A DNA stretch of 64,000 nt from Amorphophallus konjac (GCA_022559845.1 CM040125.1:289154200-289218199); one strand, 5' to 3'. Numbered from the stretch's first letter, positions 33,875-47,532 are shown. The notes: generated by a model from the sequence alone, not told the origin. Translations and numbers: made by a program.

Positions 33875-36656
33875 ATGATGTCTAGCATTGATGGCATTTG
33901 CTCTTTATATATGTGCATTGCATTCTGTCAGATATCATGTCTGGGTAGCAAAGTCTATACACTGGACTGTATAATTGTGCATCATGCAAGTCTATACATA
34001 GGACTCTCGTTTCAAGCCTATGCATTGTCTTAGGCTAAGTCTGTACAGCCGTGACTTATGCTCCTAAGTCTATACATTGGCGTTGGTCATCCAAGTCTAT
34101 ACATCACTTGGCGCTCACAAAGTCTGCACATCCTGTTCAGTGAAGTGTGTACATTGCATAGCATGTTACGTCAACGCGTGAAGTCTGTACATCCACAGTT
34201 AAACTTGAAGTCTGCACACTAGTCTTCACTGTCAAGTCCACACATTGGTCTTCGATTTCAAAGTCCATACATTAGAATGTTCTTCAAAGTCTGTACATCA
34301 GACTGCACATCATCTTCGTGTTGTTTCTGTATTTGAGTCTTCGTGTTGTTTCCCCTCACTAACACGAAAAGATCTCGTGTCGTCTGAGCTTACAACACTT
34401 CGTTTTGAGTTCTATGCCTAAACAGGAAATCTGCTATGAGGTAGTACATTGTATGACCGTACTGTTTCTGTCATACTTCGTGTTGTTTATGTTTACTGTC
34501 CTTCAGGTCGTGTGTCCGTGTTGTTTCTACTTTATTTCGTGTCGTTTCCTTTGTTTTTTTAGTTGTTCATCTCGTGTCGATTTCGTTTGTTTTGAAACCA
34601 CACCTCGTGTCGGTTTCTGTGTTGATCTTCGTGATGTGTCCGTGTCTTTCGTATTATTTCAGTAGTTATGTCTTCGTGTTGAGTTTATGAACTTCGTGTC
34701 ATTTTCGCTGTCTTCGTGCTATTTTTCTCTTTAGACTCAGTGTCCTTTTCGCCATAACCACACTTCGTGTCGGTTTCTATTTTTCGTCCTTGAGTTGCTG
34801 TCAGCTCATGTCGTTTTCACCTCGTGCTGTTCTCACTTAACTTCGTGTCATGTTTCTGAAACAGCTCTAATAGTTCTGATGAACTTCGAGTCGTTTCCCT
34901 GTAGACCTCGTGTCGTTCCTATTTAGTAACCACGCTTCGTGTCGGTTACTGTTGTTCTGTGTCTTCGTGTCATTTTTTGTTCCACTGCGTGCAGAACATT
35001 GCAGCACCTCGTGTTGCTTTCTGTGCCACCTCGTGTCGTTTCTGTGTGAACCTCGTGTCGCTTCTCTCTGTTTTCTAGTTGCATCTCGTGTCATCTTTTA
35101 TGTCTGCTTGTTTAACTTCGTGTCACTTACTGTTGTTCCTCGAGTCTTTTTGTTTTAGTGTCACTACTTCATCACGTGGAGTGATAGCCGTGTCACTCTT
35201 CTGACTTCGTGTTGGTTTTTCGCTTTAGTCTTCGTGCCTCTCTCGCCTTGACCACACTTCGTGTTGCTTTACGTAGACCTCGTGTCTTGCTTGTTTGCAA
35301 CCACTTCATGTCGGTTTCTGTTGCCAGTCCATGTTGTTCTCATGCCGTTCTCTTTGCTGTTTATTACGTCGTGTCGTTTTCTTTACTTCGTGCTGTAGTC
35401 ATCGTATGTATCTCGTGTCGTTCTTCTTATTACCTCGTGTTGTTTTTCATCTTCTTCGTGTCATTCTCTTTGTTGTGTTATCTCTGTTACAGTGTGTATC
35501 TCGTGTCATTCTCAGTGCATCTAGAATTGCTACTACATACTTCATGCAGATTTAGTTATTGTGGCCCTCAGTTTTAATGGTTCGTATCTCCTTGCAGGTT
35601 CGAGGAAGAACATTCCACATACCTGGGCAGCACGTGATCCGACGTTGGAATGAAGCCTGCTGAGAGACTGCCACGTGGTCCGAATACTTAGGGCTGGAAA
35701 TGTGGAGGTCACACGTCGGGGCTGCTGCTGCTGCTGCTGCTATATATATGAGCCTTCTTCCACAGAAGAAGGGCGATCGAGTTGGCAAGAAGAAAAGTCC
35801 ATATAGAGAGCCACGATCCAGAGAAAAAGAAGAGAGAAAGAAGAAGAGCAGAAGGAGAAGAAGAGAGAGAGATAGTGCTCGTGTGAAGAAAGAAGAAAGA
35901 GTGAAGAAGAAGAAGTGCAGCAGAGAGTGAGAGATTAGGAGAGCAGAAGAAAGAGAAAGAGAGATAGAGAGTGAATGAGAGAGCTCGTGGAGAAGAAGAA
36001 AGAAGCTTACCTGAAGATCTGACTACTGGACCGTGGATTACATCCAGGCCAGGCAGCTCCATGCGTCCCACATTTGTGTTATTTGTCTTTACAGCTTTCT
36101 GATCGCTGTGCATTTTTTCTTTTCTTATTTTTCCGGTTTCATTTGGTTATCTGTGTTCTTCCGATCCTCAGTGGTGAGGTCGGGGTTCCTCCTGTTAGTT
36201 CAGGAGAAGGGAGATTGCTATCTCCGGTTGCAAGTAGCTGGGTGCTACTTGTGGGTTCCCTCCGGTTTGGAGGAAGGGAGATCTGATCTCCGATTCTGGG
36301 CTTGTGGATTCAAGTCCAGGGGTTCCCTCCAGGTCTAGAGGAAGAGAGACCGTGTGTCTCTGGTTTGCTAGTGACTGGTGTCACTAGTGGTTCCCTCCGG
36401 GTCTGGAGGAAGAGAGACCGTGTGTCTCTGGTTTGCTAATGACTGGTGTCACTAGTGGTTCCCTCTGGTTGGGAGGAAGAGGGGAGGCTGTTCCCCTGGT
36501 CAAGCTGTGTAGCAGCACCTGTTGCAGACTGAGTCTGCTGTTTCTAGCGTGAGCTAGTGGAAGCCACACTCGGTTTGAGTGTGGGGTGGATGTAGGTCTA
36601 GAGGACCGAACCACCTAAAAACCCCTCTTGCATTGTGGTTTGATTGCTTATGATTT
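33868..36656 (+). mobile_element. SIRE-like LTR3, truncated at both ends
   Basis: The first about 220 bp of LTR are missing: gag joins it at ATGAATG, present in both partners. It keeps the motif arrays (33950-35545), TATA (about 35742) and U5 hairpins (36163-36584). The right end stops about 400 bp short of the normal end at TGATTT (36651-36656), shared with the 3' internal region it joins. It has no primer site of its own. Confidence 0.85.
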
Positions 36657-38602
36657 TTTAATGAACTCTTCATGTCTAGCTGATCAGTCTGTATTCCAGA
36701 CTCAGCTATTGAATTCAATTCTGCATATCTGATGCTCTTCTCTTGCCATATGTTGAACTGAATTTGAATGCTTCTTTAGTGTATACAGTTGATGCACTAT
36801 ATAGACTCTGTGTCCATGCATGTGTTTTGTGTTAATGCATTGCATGCTTGTTATTGAATGCATACTTGGACTGATTGTGTATAGACTGATTGTCATTGCA
36901 TGTGTCAATGATGCTGTTCAATGCATGAAGGACTGCTTTATGTTGCATTGTCCTTGTTAACCCTGGTATATCAAATGGTATGTTACTAAAAGGCAGGGAA
37001 ATCTGCCCGGAGGTTCCTACCATGTGTGAGATGGTCTTTGAGACCAGGTTCTATGCCCAAGTACCAAGGGTCTAGTCCTCATGTAAAACAGTGTACTGCA
37101 TCATATTTTTTAAAAAAAATCTGAAAAAGGATAAAAATGTGCATGACTTGGATGCATAAAGCTGAACTGATTGCATAGCATATCTCTTGCATCATGATGT
37201 CAGGGGGAGCTGAGAGTTCTATTCAATTCATTGAATCCTTGGTATTTCTCATTGTCCCCTCTCAACTCATTCATATTCACTATCATCAGATGCTATGGAT
37301 CATAATGCTTATTGCTATCCTTTCCCCATTTCTTCACTAAACAACAGCTTTGCATCTGGTTTAGTACATTGAATGGTGATTATTGCAACTGTTCACTTAT
37401 AAGAATCACATTTACAAATTGAAAAGAACTAAAGGTTTAACCTTTATAAATTGGAGAGTTAAGTGTCTGCACTTCAGAATTTGAGATAAAAGAAAACTTT
37501 TATAGCTCTTAATCTTTGTCTCATAGCTAAAATAGAAAAAGTTTTTTGTAATGCCTAAATGTGTTGAATTGGATATGTCTAGAACAGGCTAATAAGAGTG
37601 TGTACTGATTTTTTAGTCAATCACTCTAAAAGAATTAAGGGCAGTAGTAAATAAATTCATTAATGTTAAGAACTGAACATAGTGACAGAGCAATGGCTGA
37701 TTGCACTGAGAAACTGTGAACTCCTCCAAAGAAGTAGGAAAATTCACATGTCATGAAGTGCTTTAGACTATCTCTGTTCATAGGGTCAAATCTATAGGGG
37801 GAGTCCTCACCAAGTAACTGAGGGTACTGGCCTCTAATCAAGGTGTACCCTTAATGTCAAAAGTGAAGAATATTCTTTGTGGATTTTGATCTGAAATAGA
37901 TCTAGTAGTTTATGCCTAGTAACTAGGGGTACTTACCTCTGATCAAGGTGTACACCTAATGTCAACATCATAAATGCCACTGATCTATTTACTTAGATCA
38001 GGCTCTGGAATTTGAAAAATGAAAATCAAACTGCTGTAACCCTTCGAAAATCAAAAGTCTATGAGTGGAAATTGTTTTTATTAATACATATTCAAGTTAC
38101 CTCTCTTGAATTTCCTTGTTTAATCACAAAAGGGTATTATGTCTGACTTATCTATTAATACCATGTGCCCTAGATTCATTGCTATAAATGGAATCTAAAA
38201 CTCTTTTTCAGGGGTCAGGTGTTTTACTCTAGAATTATCACTGTTAAACCTGAATCTTTGTCAAAATTGTATGTTGCTGATTTTTAAACTTTAACAGTTG
38301 CTTATAATCATGCTTCCTTTCTGAACCTATGATTCAGCTATTGTCAAGTGACCCTCCTACTTTCTCTACCTTGCTTATCTGTTCATATTCCTTCTCAAAG
38401 GGGGAGCTTCTATTTAGGGGGAGAAATAATTCAGGGGAGTCTTACATTCAGGGGGAGAATGCTCTAGCAGTCACTTGCATGCATAATGCACTTTACACTC
38501 TTGTTTTTACTGTTTTTCTCTTTTTGATCATGTCAAAGGGGGAGAAAATCTTGTGTGTGACTCACTGTCACATTGTGTTGCCATCATCAAAAAGGGGGAG
38601 AA
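36651..38602 (+). repeat. 3' internal region, second plus-strand copy
   Basis: It is near-identical to 24685-26634 and includes the same GGGGGAG cluster, with AAAAAGGGGGAGAA at 38589-38602 next to LTR4. It follows an LTR rather than gag, so gag has been lost here by recombination. No gene is seen. Confidence 0.85.
36961..37070 (+). ncRNA. Structured module, copy in second 3' region
   Basis: This is near-identical to 24995-25103. The inner hairpin reads GGCAGG-GAAA-TCTGCC, with its last pair weakened to G-U. It is a recent duplicate and adds little independent evidence. Confidence 0.55.
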
Positions 38603-41116
38603 TGTTGTGACCCTTAGCACAAGCATGTGCTATGTTACTTTGATGATAGCAATGCTATTTGGTTTTGATGATAGCAAGACAGTGAGTGCATTTGAGTGCA
38701 TTTGATATTGTATTTTGATGATAGCAATATTATTGTGCATTGATGATTGCTATAAACAAAGTGCATTTCTATGCATTCTTATTCTTGAGCATTCTGCATA
38801 TTGATAGCAACATGAATAATGATGTCTAGCATTGATGGCATTTGCTCTTTATACGTGCTGTTTTTCTCTTTAGACTCAGTGTCCTTTTCGCCTTAACCAC
38901 ACTTCGTGTCGATTTCTATTTTTCATCCTTGAGTTGCTGTCAGCTCGTGTCGTTTTCACCTCGTGCTGTTCTCACTTAACTTCGTGTCATGTTTCTGAAA
39001 TAGCTCTAATAGTTCTGATGAACTTCGAGTCGTTTCCCTGTAGACCTCGTGTCGTTCCTGTTTAGTAACCACACTTCGTGTCAGTTACTGTTGTTTTGTG
39101 TCTTCGTGTCATTTTTTGTTCCACTGCGTGCAGAACATTGCAGCACCTCGTGTTGCTTTCTGTGCCACCTCGTGTCGTTTCTGTGTGAACCTCGTGTCGC
39201 TTCTCTCTGTTTTCTAGTTGCATCTCGTGTCATCTTTTATGTCTGCTTGTTTAACTTCGTGTCACTTACTGTTGTTCCTCGAGTCTTTTTGTTTTAGTGT
39301 CACTGCTTCATCACGTGTCGTGATAGCCGTGTCACTCTTTTGACTTCATGTTGGTTTTTCGCTTTAGACTTCGTGCCTCTCTCGCCTTGACCACACTTCG
39401 TGTTGCTTTACGTAGACCTCGTGTCTTGCTTGTTTGCAACCACTTCGTGTCGGTTTCTGTTGCCAGTCCATGTTGTTCTCGTGCCGTTCTCTTTGCTGTT
39501 TATTACGTCGTGTCGTTTTCTTTACTTCGTGCTGTAGTCATCGTATGTATCTCGTGTCGTTCTTCTTATTACCTCGTGTTGTTTTTCATCTTCTTCGTGT
39601 CGTTCTCTTTGTTGTGTTATCTCTGTTACAGTGTGTATCTCGTGTCGTTCTCAGTGCATCTAGAATTGCTACTACATACTTCGTACAGATTTAGTTATTG
39701 TGGCCCTCAGTTTTAATGGTTCGTATCTCCTTGCAGGTTCGAGGAAGAACATTCCACATACCTGGGCAGCACGTGATCCGAGGCTGGAATGAAGCCTGCT
39801 GAGAGACTGCCACGTGGTCCGAATACTAAGGGCTGGAAATGTGGAGGTCACACGTCGGGGCTGCTGCTGCTGCTGCTGCTATATATATGAGCCTTCTTCC
39901 ACAGAAGAAGGGCGATCGAGTTGGCGAGAAGAAAAGTCCATATAGAGAGCCACGATCCAGAGAAAAAGAAGAGAGAAAGAAGAAGAGCAGAAGGAGAAGA
40001 AGAGAGAGAGATAGTGCTCGTGTGAAGAAAGAAGAAAGGGTGAAGAAGAAGAAGTGCAGCAGAGAGTGAGAGATTAGGAGAGCAGAAGAAAGAGAAAGAG
40101 AGATAGAGAGTGAACGAGAGAGCTCGTGGAGAAGAAGAAAGAAGCTTACCTGAAGATCTGACTACTGGACTGTGGATTAAATCCAGGCTAGGCAGCTCCA
40201 TGCGAGCCACATTTGTGTTATTTGTCTTTACAGCTTTCTGATCGCTGTGTATTTTTTCTTTTCTTATTTTTCCTGTTTCATTTGGTTATCTGTGTTCTTC
40301 CGATCCTCAGTGGTGAGGTCGGGGTTCCTCCTGTTAGTTCTGGAGAAGGGAGATTGCTATCTCCGGTTGCAAGTAGCTGGGTGCTACTTGTGGGTTCCCT
40401 CCGGTTTGGAGGAAGGGAGATATGATCTCCGGTTCTGGGCTTGTGGATTCAAGTCCAGGGGTTCCCTCCGGGTCTGGAGGAAGAGAGACCGTGTGTCTCT
40501 GGTTTGCTAGTGACTGGTGTCACTAGTGGTTCCCTCCGGGTCTGGAGGAAGAGAGACCGTGTGTCTCTGGTTTGCTAGTGACTGGTGTCACTAGTGGTTC
40601 CCTCCGGTTGGGAGGAAGAGGGGAGGCTGTTCCCCTGGTCAAGCTGTGTGGCAGCACCTGTTGCAGACTGAGTCTGCTATTTCTAGCGTGAGCTAGTGGA
40701 AGCCACACTCGGTTTGAGTGTGGGGTGGATGTAGGTCTGGAGGACCGAACCACCTAAAAACCCCTCTTGCATTGTGGTTTGATTGCTTATGATTTGCTTC
40801 TACCTAGATGAATGCATAGGGGCGCTCCATGCGTTTGGCTTCGGGTTGAGAAGAAGAGTTAATTAGTCTTCTTAGAATGTTTTAATTTGTCAAGAGAGCG
40901 ATATTCTAGTTGAGCGTCTCCTTGTCAAATTCAGCCTAGTTAGCATCCTAGTGATCTCACTGTATGCTTGTTTGGTTCTGCAACTGTTTATTAGCTTTTA
41001 AGCTTATCTAGTTTGTGAACTAGTAATTCTAGTGAGCATCATATTTTAACTGGGCAAAAGTTTTTTAAAGGGTTATATTCATTCACCCCCCTCTGAATAC
41101 TGCACCGAACCCAACA
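38603..41116 (+). mobile_element. SIRE-like LTR4 with internal deletion
   Basis: It starts TGTTGTGACCCTTAGCAC, so the terminal hairpin is damaged, and ends CCCAACA. About 0.8 kb is missing at 38852-38856, removing the AAGTCTGTACAT array and part of the TCGTGTCG array. TATA lies near 39880 and the U5 hairpins at 40302-40723. Confidence 0.88.
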
Positions 41117-41118
41117 AT

Positions 41119-41134
41119 TGGTATCAGAGCGGGT
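41119..41134 (+). promoter_or_regulatory. Primer-binding site (initiator-Met tRNA)
   Basis: TGGTATCAGAGCGGGT lies 2 bp after the LTR4 end. Confidence 0.95.
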
Positions 41135-41317
41135 CTCTGATCTAACAGATCTAACAATCTGCAGAGGATCCTGCTAACTGTTTAGTGCGTTTTCAGAGTG
41201 GATGCATTGTGCTCGTTGTCTTGTTTCACCGGTTTAGTGCTTTGCCTTACCCATTTGGTTTTGCTGCATTTCCTGTCGGTTGTTTTAGTAAGTTGATTCT
41301 GTTTGCCATCTGTCCAA

Positions 41318-43438
41318 ATGGATCGTCCTCCAATTTATGATGGTTCTAACTTTGAAAATTGGCTAGGAGGCCTAGTTGTGTATGTAGATTCCATTGATCC
41401 CAAACTATGGAGTTTACTATCCAAAGGCCCACATCGACTACCCAAAGACCAGACCAAGTGGTCTAGTGAGGACACGTTTAAGAACCGTGATAATGTCATA
41501 ATTCTTAATATCTTGAGAGCTGCTGTTAATACTGATGTATATTCTTTTGTTCTCAGGTGCACATCTGGAAAGGAGATATATGACAGAGTCGTCTCTGCGC
41601 ATAATCAGCAAGGTGATAGCTGCTTCATGGCCAACCGGGATGATGAAGATGAGATCTCATCTCAGGTAAGTTCTGAATCAGAATGATACTCTTTCGATGA
41701 ATTAATAGAGATGTATGAAAATTTGTTAGAAGTATCCAAGAAATTGAAATCTGAGAACAAAAAGTTGAAAAAGAAATGTGATATAATAAATCTGAAAGAT
41801 TCCTGTGAAAACTGTCCAAATATGAAAAAGTCTTGTGATGCATGCATGCTAGATGTTCAGAATCTTAAGAAATAAAATGATTCTCTAAAAATTGAAAAAC
41901 AAACATGCTTAGATAAAATGTCTGAACTTCAGAATCAACTGAATGATAAGAAAAATGAGCATCTAAAAGGCATGCAAGAACTAACTGAAGTTAATTCTGA
42001 ATTGGACAAAATGAAATTGGAGAATGAGGATCTTCAAAAGAAGAATAAAACTCTTATTATCAGAATGAATGAATGAAATCAGGTTTCACAGTCCTCTTCT
42101 GCTAAATCAGATTGTAAAATATGCTCTGCTTTAAGAGAACGAAATGAAGATCTCTTTAGTGAGAATGAACGGCTAAATAAACAAATTGCCTCACTTAAAG
42201 ATGATCACAAAAACCTGCTCACTGAGAAAATTAAAGTGGAGGAAAGAGAAGAGGAATTAATTGAAAAACTGGAGCTAATGTCTGGAAGAGAGAGATGTGA
42301 GGGTAATGAATTTCAGACTAGAGATCTTGAGGAAGAAAACACTGAATTAAAAGCTGAAGTTGAAAAACTGAAGTGGTTAAACACTGGCTTGTCTGAAAGA
42401 CTTCTCACCACAGAAAAAGGAAAAGCTGTTTATGATGAAAATTCAAAAAGTTTGAACAATCTAGAATAAGAAATTGGGAAGTATAAAACTGTAAACCAAG
42501 TTCTAAGCGAATGTGTTAATTGCAGTGAACAGGAAATAGCCAGTTATGAACTTCACATAACATCTTTGGAGAATAAGATTCAGGATCTAGAAAAATTAGC
42601 ATCCAATTCTGCTAAGAATGAAAGAAAAGTAAAAACTGTTGTGAAAATGAAGGATGGCAATCCAAGAAAGGGGACAAGCTGTAGTCCTGATGTTAAGGAA
42701 ACTACCAGAAACCAGTTATATACTACCTTTATGCATAGTTCTAATTTAGTTGGTACCTCAAGGTAATCCCCAAAACAAAATGAAAATCATAAGTCACCGT
42801 CAAAACCTGTTTTCCAGTTCAGAGCCCAGAAAATAGAAAAACAAATAGAACCTGTTAAGGATAATCATAAATTGAAAAGAAAGAGTCAAATAAAGAAGGT
42901 AAAGACTATTCCTGCCCACGAACAGAAAGCTGCTAGCTCGGTTGAGCCTGATGGTGTACACACTGTTCATGCTTCCTATACTCATTCACATACATCTAGG
43001 AACTCATATGATAGAAACCATGTTCCTAGGAAATCTGATGCCTCTTGTTACTACTGTGGTAGGCATGGTCATTATATGGATGACTGCAGAGTGATGATAA
43101 GTGATGATATGATGCATGATAAAACATTTCCAAATAATCATCACCACCCCAAAAGAAACATGTCTTCCTCAAACCAACATATCATTTGTTACAATTGTAA
43201 CAGACGTGGTCATAAAGCTATTGAGTGTTGGTTTTGGCCTTCATGGGGATTTACTGGCTCAAGAGGTAAGCACCCTAGGTGCATTGAATGTGGCAAGTAT
43301 GGGCATGCAGTCAAGGACTGCTGGTTTGTTCAGGGAAATCATTTTAATTCCAAATTTGTAAGATTCCCTCCAAACAAAAATTTCTTGGGCAGAAATAAAG
43401 CTGGTCTTAAAGAAAAGACTCTTGTTTGTTATGAATGA
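41318..43438 (+). pseudogene. SIRE-like gag3, broken and 3'-truncated
   Basis: The ATG at 41318 opens the usual gag N-terminus. Stops lie at 41684-41686 (GGA to TGA), near 41873, 42467-42469 and 42764-42766, and the reading is disturbed near 42065-42085 where GAATGAATG replaces GAATGAAATCAATG. The frame is open again from about 42872, with knuckles CYYCGRHGHYMDDC, CYNCNRRGHKAIEC and CIECGKYGHAVKDC, and ends within the fourth (LVCYE) where gag joins LTR5 at ATGAATG (43431-43437), the same junction as in gag2. Confidence 0.88.
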
Positions 43439-46400
43439 TGATGTCTAGCATTGATGGCATTTGCTCTTTATATATGTGCATTGCATTCTATCAGATATCA
43501 TGTCTGGGTAGCAAAGTCTATACACTGGACTGTATAATTGTGCATCATGCAAGTCTATACATTGGACTCTCGTTTCAAGCCTATGCATTGTCTTAGGCTA
43601 AGTCTGTACAGCCGTGACTTATGCTCCTAAGTCTATACATTGGCGTTGGTCATCCAAGTCTGTACATCCCTTGGCGCTCATAAAGTCTGCACATCCTGTT
43701 CAGTGAAGTGTGTACATTACATAGCATGTTACGTCAACGCGTGAAGTCTGTACATCCACAGTTAAACTTGAAGTCTGCACACTAGTCTTCACTGTCAAGT
43801 CTGCACATTGGTGTTCGATTTCAAAGTCCATACATTGGACTGTTCTTCAAAGTCTGTACATCAGACTGCACATCATCTTCGTGTTGTTTCTGTATTTGAG
43901 TCTTCGTGTTGTTTCCCCCCACTAACACGAAAAGATCTCGTGTCGTCTGAGCTTACAACACTTCGTGTTGAGTTCTATGCCTAAACAGGAAATCTGCTAT
44001 GAGGTAGTACATTGTATGTCCGTACTGTTTCTGTCATACTTCGTGTTGTTTATGTTTACTGTCCTTCAGGTCGTGTGTCCGTGTTGTTTCTACTTTATTT
44101 CGTGTCGTTTCCTTTATTTTTTTAGTTGTTCATCTCGTGTCGATTTCGTTTGTTTTGAAACCACACCTCGTGTCGGTTTCTGTGTTGATCTTCGTGATGT
44201 GTCCGTGTCTTTCGTATTATTTCAGTAGTTATGTCTTCGTGTTGAGTTTATTAACTTCGTGTCATTTTCGCTGTCTTCGTGCTGTTTTTCTCTTTAGACT
44301 CAGTGTCCTTTTCGCCTTAACCACACTTCGTGTCGATTTCTATTTTTCGTCCTTGAGTTGCTGTCAGCTCGTGTCGTTTTCACCTCGTGCTGTTCTCACT
44401 TAACTTCGTGTCGTGTTTCTGAAACAGCTCTAATAGTTCTGATGAACTTCGAGTCATTTCCCTGTAGACCTCGTGTCGTTCCTGTTTAGTAACCACACTT
44501 CGTGTCGGTTACTGTTGTTCTGTGTCTTCGTGTCATTTTTTGTTCCACTGCGTGCAGAACATTGCAGCACCTCGTGTTGCTTTTTGTGCCACCTTGTGTC
44601 GTTTCTGTGTGAACCTCGTGTCGCTTCTCTCTGTTTTCTAGTTGCATCTCGTGTCATCTTTTATGTCTGCTTGTTTAACTTCGTGTTACATACTGTTGTT
44701 CCTCGAGTCTTTTTGTTTTAGTGTCACTGCTTCATCACGTGTCGTGATAGCCGTGTCACTCTTCTGACTTCGTGTTGGTTTTTCGCTTTAGACTTCGTGC
44801 CTCTCTCGCCTTGACCACACTTCGTGTTGCTTTACGTAGACCTCGTGTCTTGCTTGTTTGCAACCACTTCGTGTCGGTTTCTGTTGCCAGTCCATGTTGT
44901 TCTCGTGCCGTTCTCTTTGCTGTTTATTACGTCGTGTCGTTTTCTTTACTTCGTGCTGTAGTCATCGTATGTATCTCGTGTCGTTCTTCTTATTACCTCG
45001 TGTTGTTTTTCATCTTCTTCGTGTCGTTCTCTTTGTTGTGTTATCTCTGTTACAGTGTGTATCTCGTGTCGTTCTCAGTGCATCTAGAATTGCTACTACA
45101 TACTTCGTGCAGATTTAGTTATTGTGGTCCTCAGTTTTAATGGTTTGTATCTCCTTGCAGGTTCGAGGAAGAACATTCCACATACCTGGGCAGCACGTGA
45201 TCCGAGGCTGGAATGAAGCCTGCTGAGAGACTGCCACGTGGTCCGAATACTTAGGGCTGGAAATGTGGAGGTCACACGTCGGGGCTGCTGCTGCTGCTAT
45301 ATATATGAGCCTTCTTCCACAGAAGTAGGGCGATCGAGTTGGCGAGAAGAAAAGTCCATATAGAGAGCCACGATCCAGAGAAAAAGAAGAGAGAAAGAAG
45401 AAGAGCAAAAGGAGAAGAAGAGAGAGAGATAGTGCTCATGTGAAGAAAGAAGAAATAGTGAAGAAGAAGAAGTGCAGCAGAGAGTGAGAGATTAGGAGAG
45501 CAGAAGAAAGAGAAAGAGAGATAGAGAGTGAACGAGAGAGCTCGTGGAGAAGAAGAAAGAAGCTTACCTGAAGATATGACTACTGGACCATGGATTAAAT
45601 CCAGGCTAGGCAGCTCCATGCGTGCCACATTTGTGTTACTTATCTTTACAGCTTTCTGATCACTGTGTATTTTTTCTTTTCTTATTTTTCCTGTTTCATT
45701 TGGTTATCTGTGTTCTTCCGATCCTCAGTGGTGAGGTCGGGGTTCCTCCTATTAGTTCAGGAGAAGGGAGATTACTATCTCCGGTTGCAAGTAGCTGGGT
45801 GCTACTTGTGGGTTCCCTCCGGTTTGGAGGAAGGGAGATCTGATCTCTGGTTCTGGGCTTGTGGATTCAAGTCCAGGGGTTCCCTCCGGGTCTGGAGGAA
45901 GAGAGACCGTGTGTCTCTGGTTTGCTAGTGACTGGTGTCACTAGTGGTTCCCTCCGGGTCTGGAGGAAGAGAGACCGTGTGTCTCTGGTTTGCTAGTGAC
46001 TGGTGTCACTAGTGGTTCCCTCCGGTTGGGAGGAAGAGGGGAGGCTGTTCCCCTAGTCAAGCTGTGTGGCAGCACCTGTTGCAGACTGAGTCTGCTGTTT
46101 CTAGCGTGAGCTAGTGGAAGCCACACTCGGTTTGAGTGTGGGGTGGATGTAGGTCTGGAGGACCGAACCACCTAAAAACCCCTCTTGCATTGTGGTTTGA
46201 TTGCTTATGATTTGCTTCCGCCTAGATGAATGCATAGGGGCGCTCCATGCGTTTGGCTTCGGGTTGAGAAGAAGAGTTAATTAGTCTTCTTAGAATGTTT
46301 TAATTTGTCAAGAGAGTGATATTCTAGTTGAGCGTCTCCTTGTCAAATTCAGCCTAGTTAGCATCCTAGTGATCTCACTATATGCTTGTTTTGTTCTGCA

Positions 46401-46535
46401 ACTGTTTATTAGCTTTTAAGCTTATCTAGTTTGCGAACTAGTAATTCTAGTGAGCATCATATTTTAACTGGGCGAAAGTTTTTTAAAGGGTTATATTCAT
46501 TCACCCCCCCTCTGAATACTGCACCGAACCCAACA
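43431..46535 (+). mobile_element. SIRE-like LTR5, 5'-truncated; right end of the array
   Basis: It lacks the first about 220 bp, as LTR3 does, but has a complete 3' end, followed by TAAAG (46536-46540) instead of a primer site. Motif arrays span 43510-45110, TATA lies near 45299 and the U5 hairpins at 45720-46141. Confidence 0.88.
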
Positions 46536-47532
46536 TAAAGCACCAGAAGGCACGGATTTAATCAAAGTTCTTATCTTTCTAGTTAATATGTTATGAATAG
46601 CATGAACTAAAAAGACCTACAACGTAGTCATGGGAAAATGTGAAATTCTAAACGTAGAAAGTATGAAAATGATCAAGACCAGAGGACTTTTGCTTATACT
46701 TTGATGTTTTGGCTAGTCATGAGATAACCTACCTCTGGGTTTGCTCCTAGAGTGTGAATTTGTTACCGGAAGAACACCCATGTTCCTGCACGTTCTGCGT
46801 GGAACCATCGACTTCCGATCCCTCTAACTTTTTGGATGCTTGATCTCCTAACATGAAAATCGGAAGGAAGTTAGACAACACTAAGGAGAATAAAAAGTTT
46901 TAAAGGATGAACTTATGAAGATGACGTTTTACCTTGGCCTTGCGTGATCCAAAATTAGGGTTCGCGCAGGACGAATCTGGGCCCTATTTATAGGGATTAG
47001 CCTAGGGTTAAAGTTTTAGGTCGAATTAGGAGTCCTATGGGGTGTCAATTCGATCCCCTAAGAGTCATAAGAATGTTTCCATGCCAGATCACATTGATCC
47101 CTGGTGATTTGGGTGGATAAAAATCTAAACTTCCCTGGGTTTATCACCTTCCATTTATGAAACTAGGTCGCGGTAGGGTTAGGACCGCTATCACCAGGTC
47201 ACAATCGCACGACTGGCCGCGACTTACCTGGCTTTCTAAAAATTGAATTTTATAATAATTCAAACTCTAATTTCCCCTATTATTTCCTTTGATTAGGGAA
47301 CTATCCCTAATATGTCTCTAGGGTTTGGGCTTGGGCCAAAAACTTTGGTTTTAGGGTTTAAGGCCCATTTTTAGTGGGCTTAATCACTTGGTTATGAATT
47401 GGGCTTATTTCTCAAAGGCCTTAACCTATTAATTCATTATTTAGCCCTTTAAGCCCTTTTAAGCCTATTAAATGCTTAGATAAACCCCTTTACATTTTTA
47501 ATAATTCTAGAAAAATTACCAAGGTTGCTACA
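46536..47532 (-). mobile_element. Tekay-like solo LTR A, part 2
   Basis: This continues the LTR broken at 10106. In plus orientation it ends GGTTGCTACA at 47532, followed by CCCAC. It contains the GCGGTAG/CCGCTATC-type hairpin near 47170-47195 and long AT-rich and TTAGGGTTT-like stretches. No gene is seen. Confidence 0.8.

Larger units (their letters stand above)
10107..46535 (+). mobile_element. 36.4-kb tandem array of gag-only SIRE-like Copia units
   Basis: The array starts with the first 24 bases of a plus-strand LTR (10107-10130) and ends with a complete LTR 3' end (CCCAACA, 46529-46535). It is flanked by TAAAG at 10102-10106 and 46536-46540, as for one integration. Inside, left to right: an inverted block (gag fragment, primer site, LTR, 3' region, gag; 10131-18531); then LTR1, gag1, 3' region; LTR2; gag2 fragment; LTR3; 3' region; LTR4; gag3; LTR5. 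Neighbouring units share LTRs. No pol gene is present in any unit. Expansion by unequal recombination is inferred. Confidence 0.75.
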
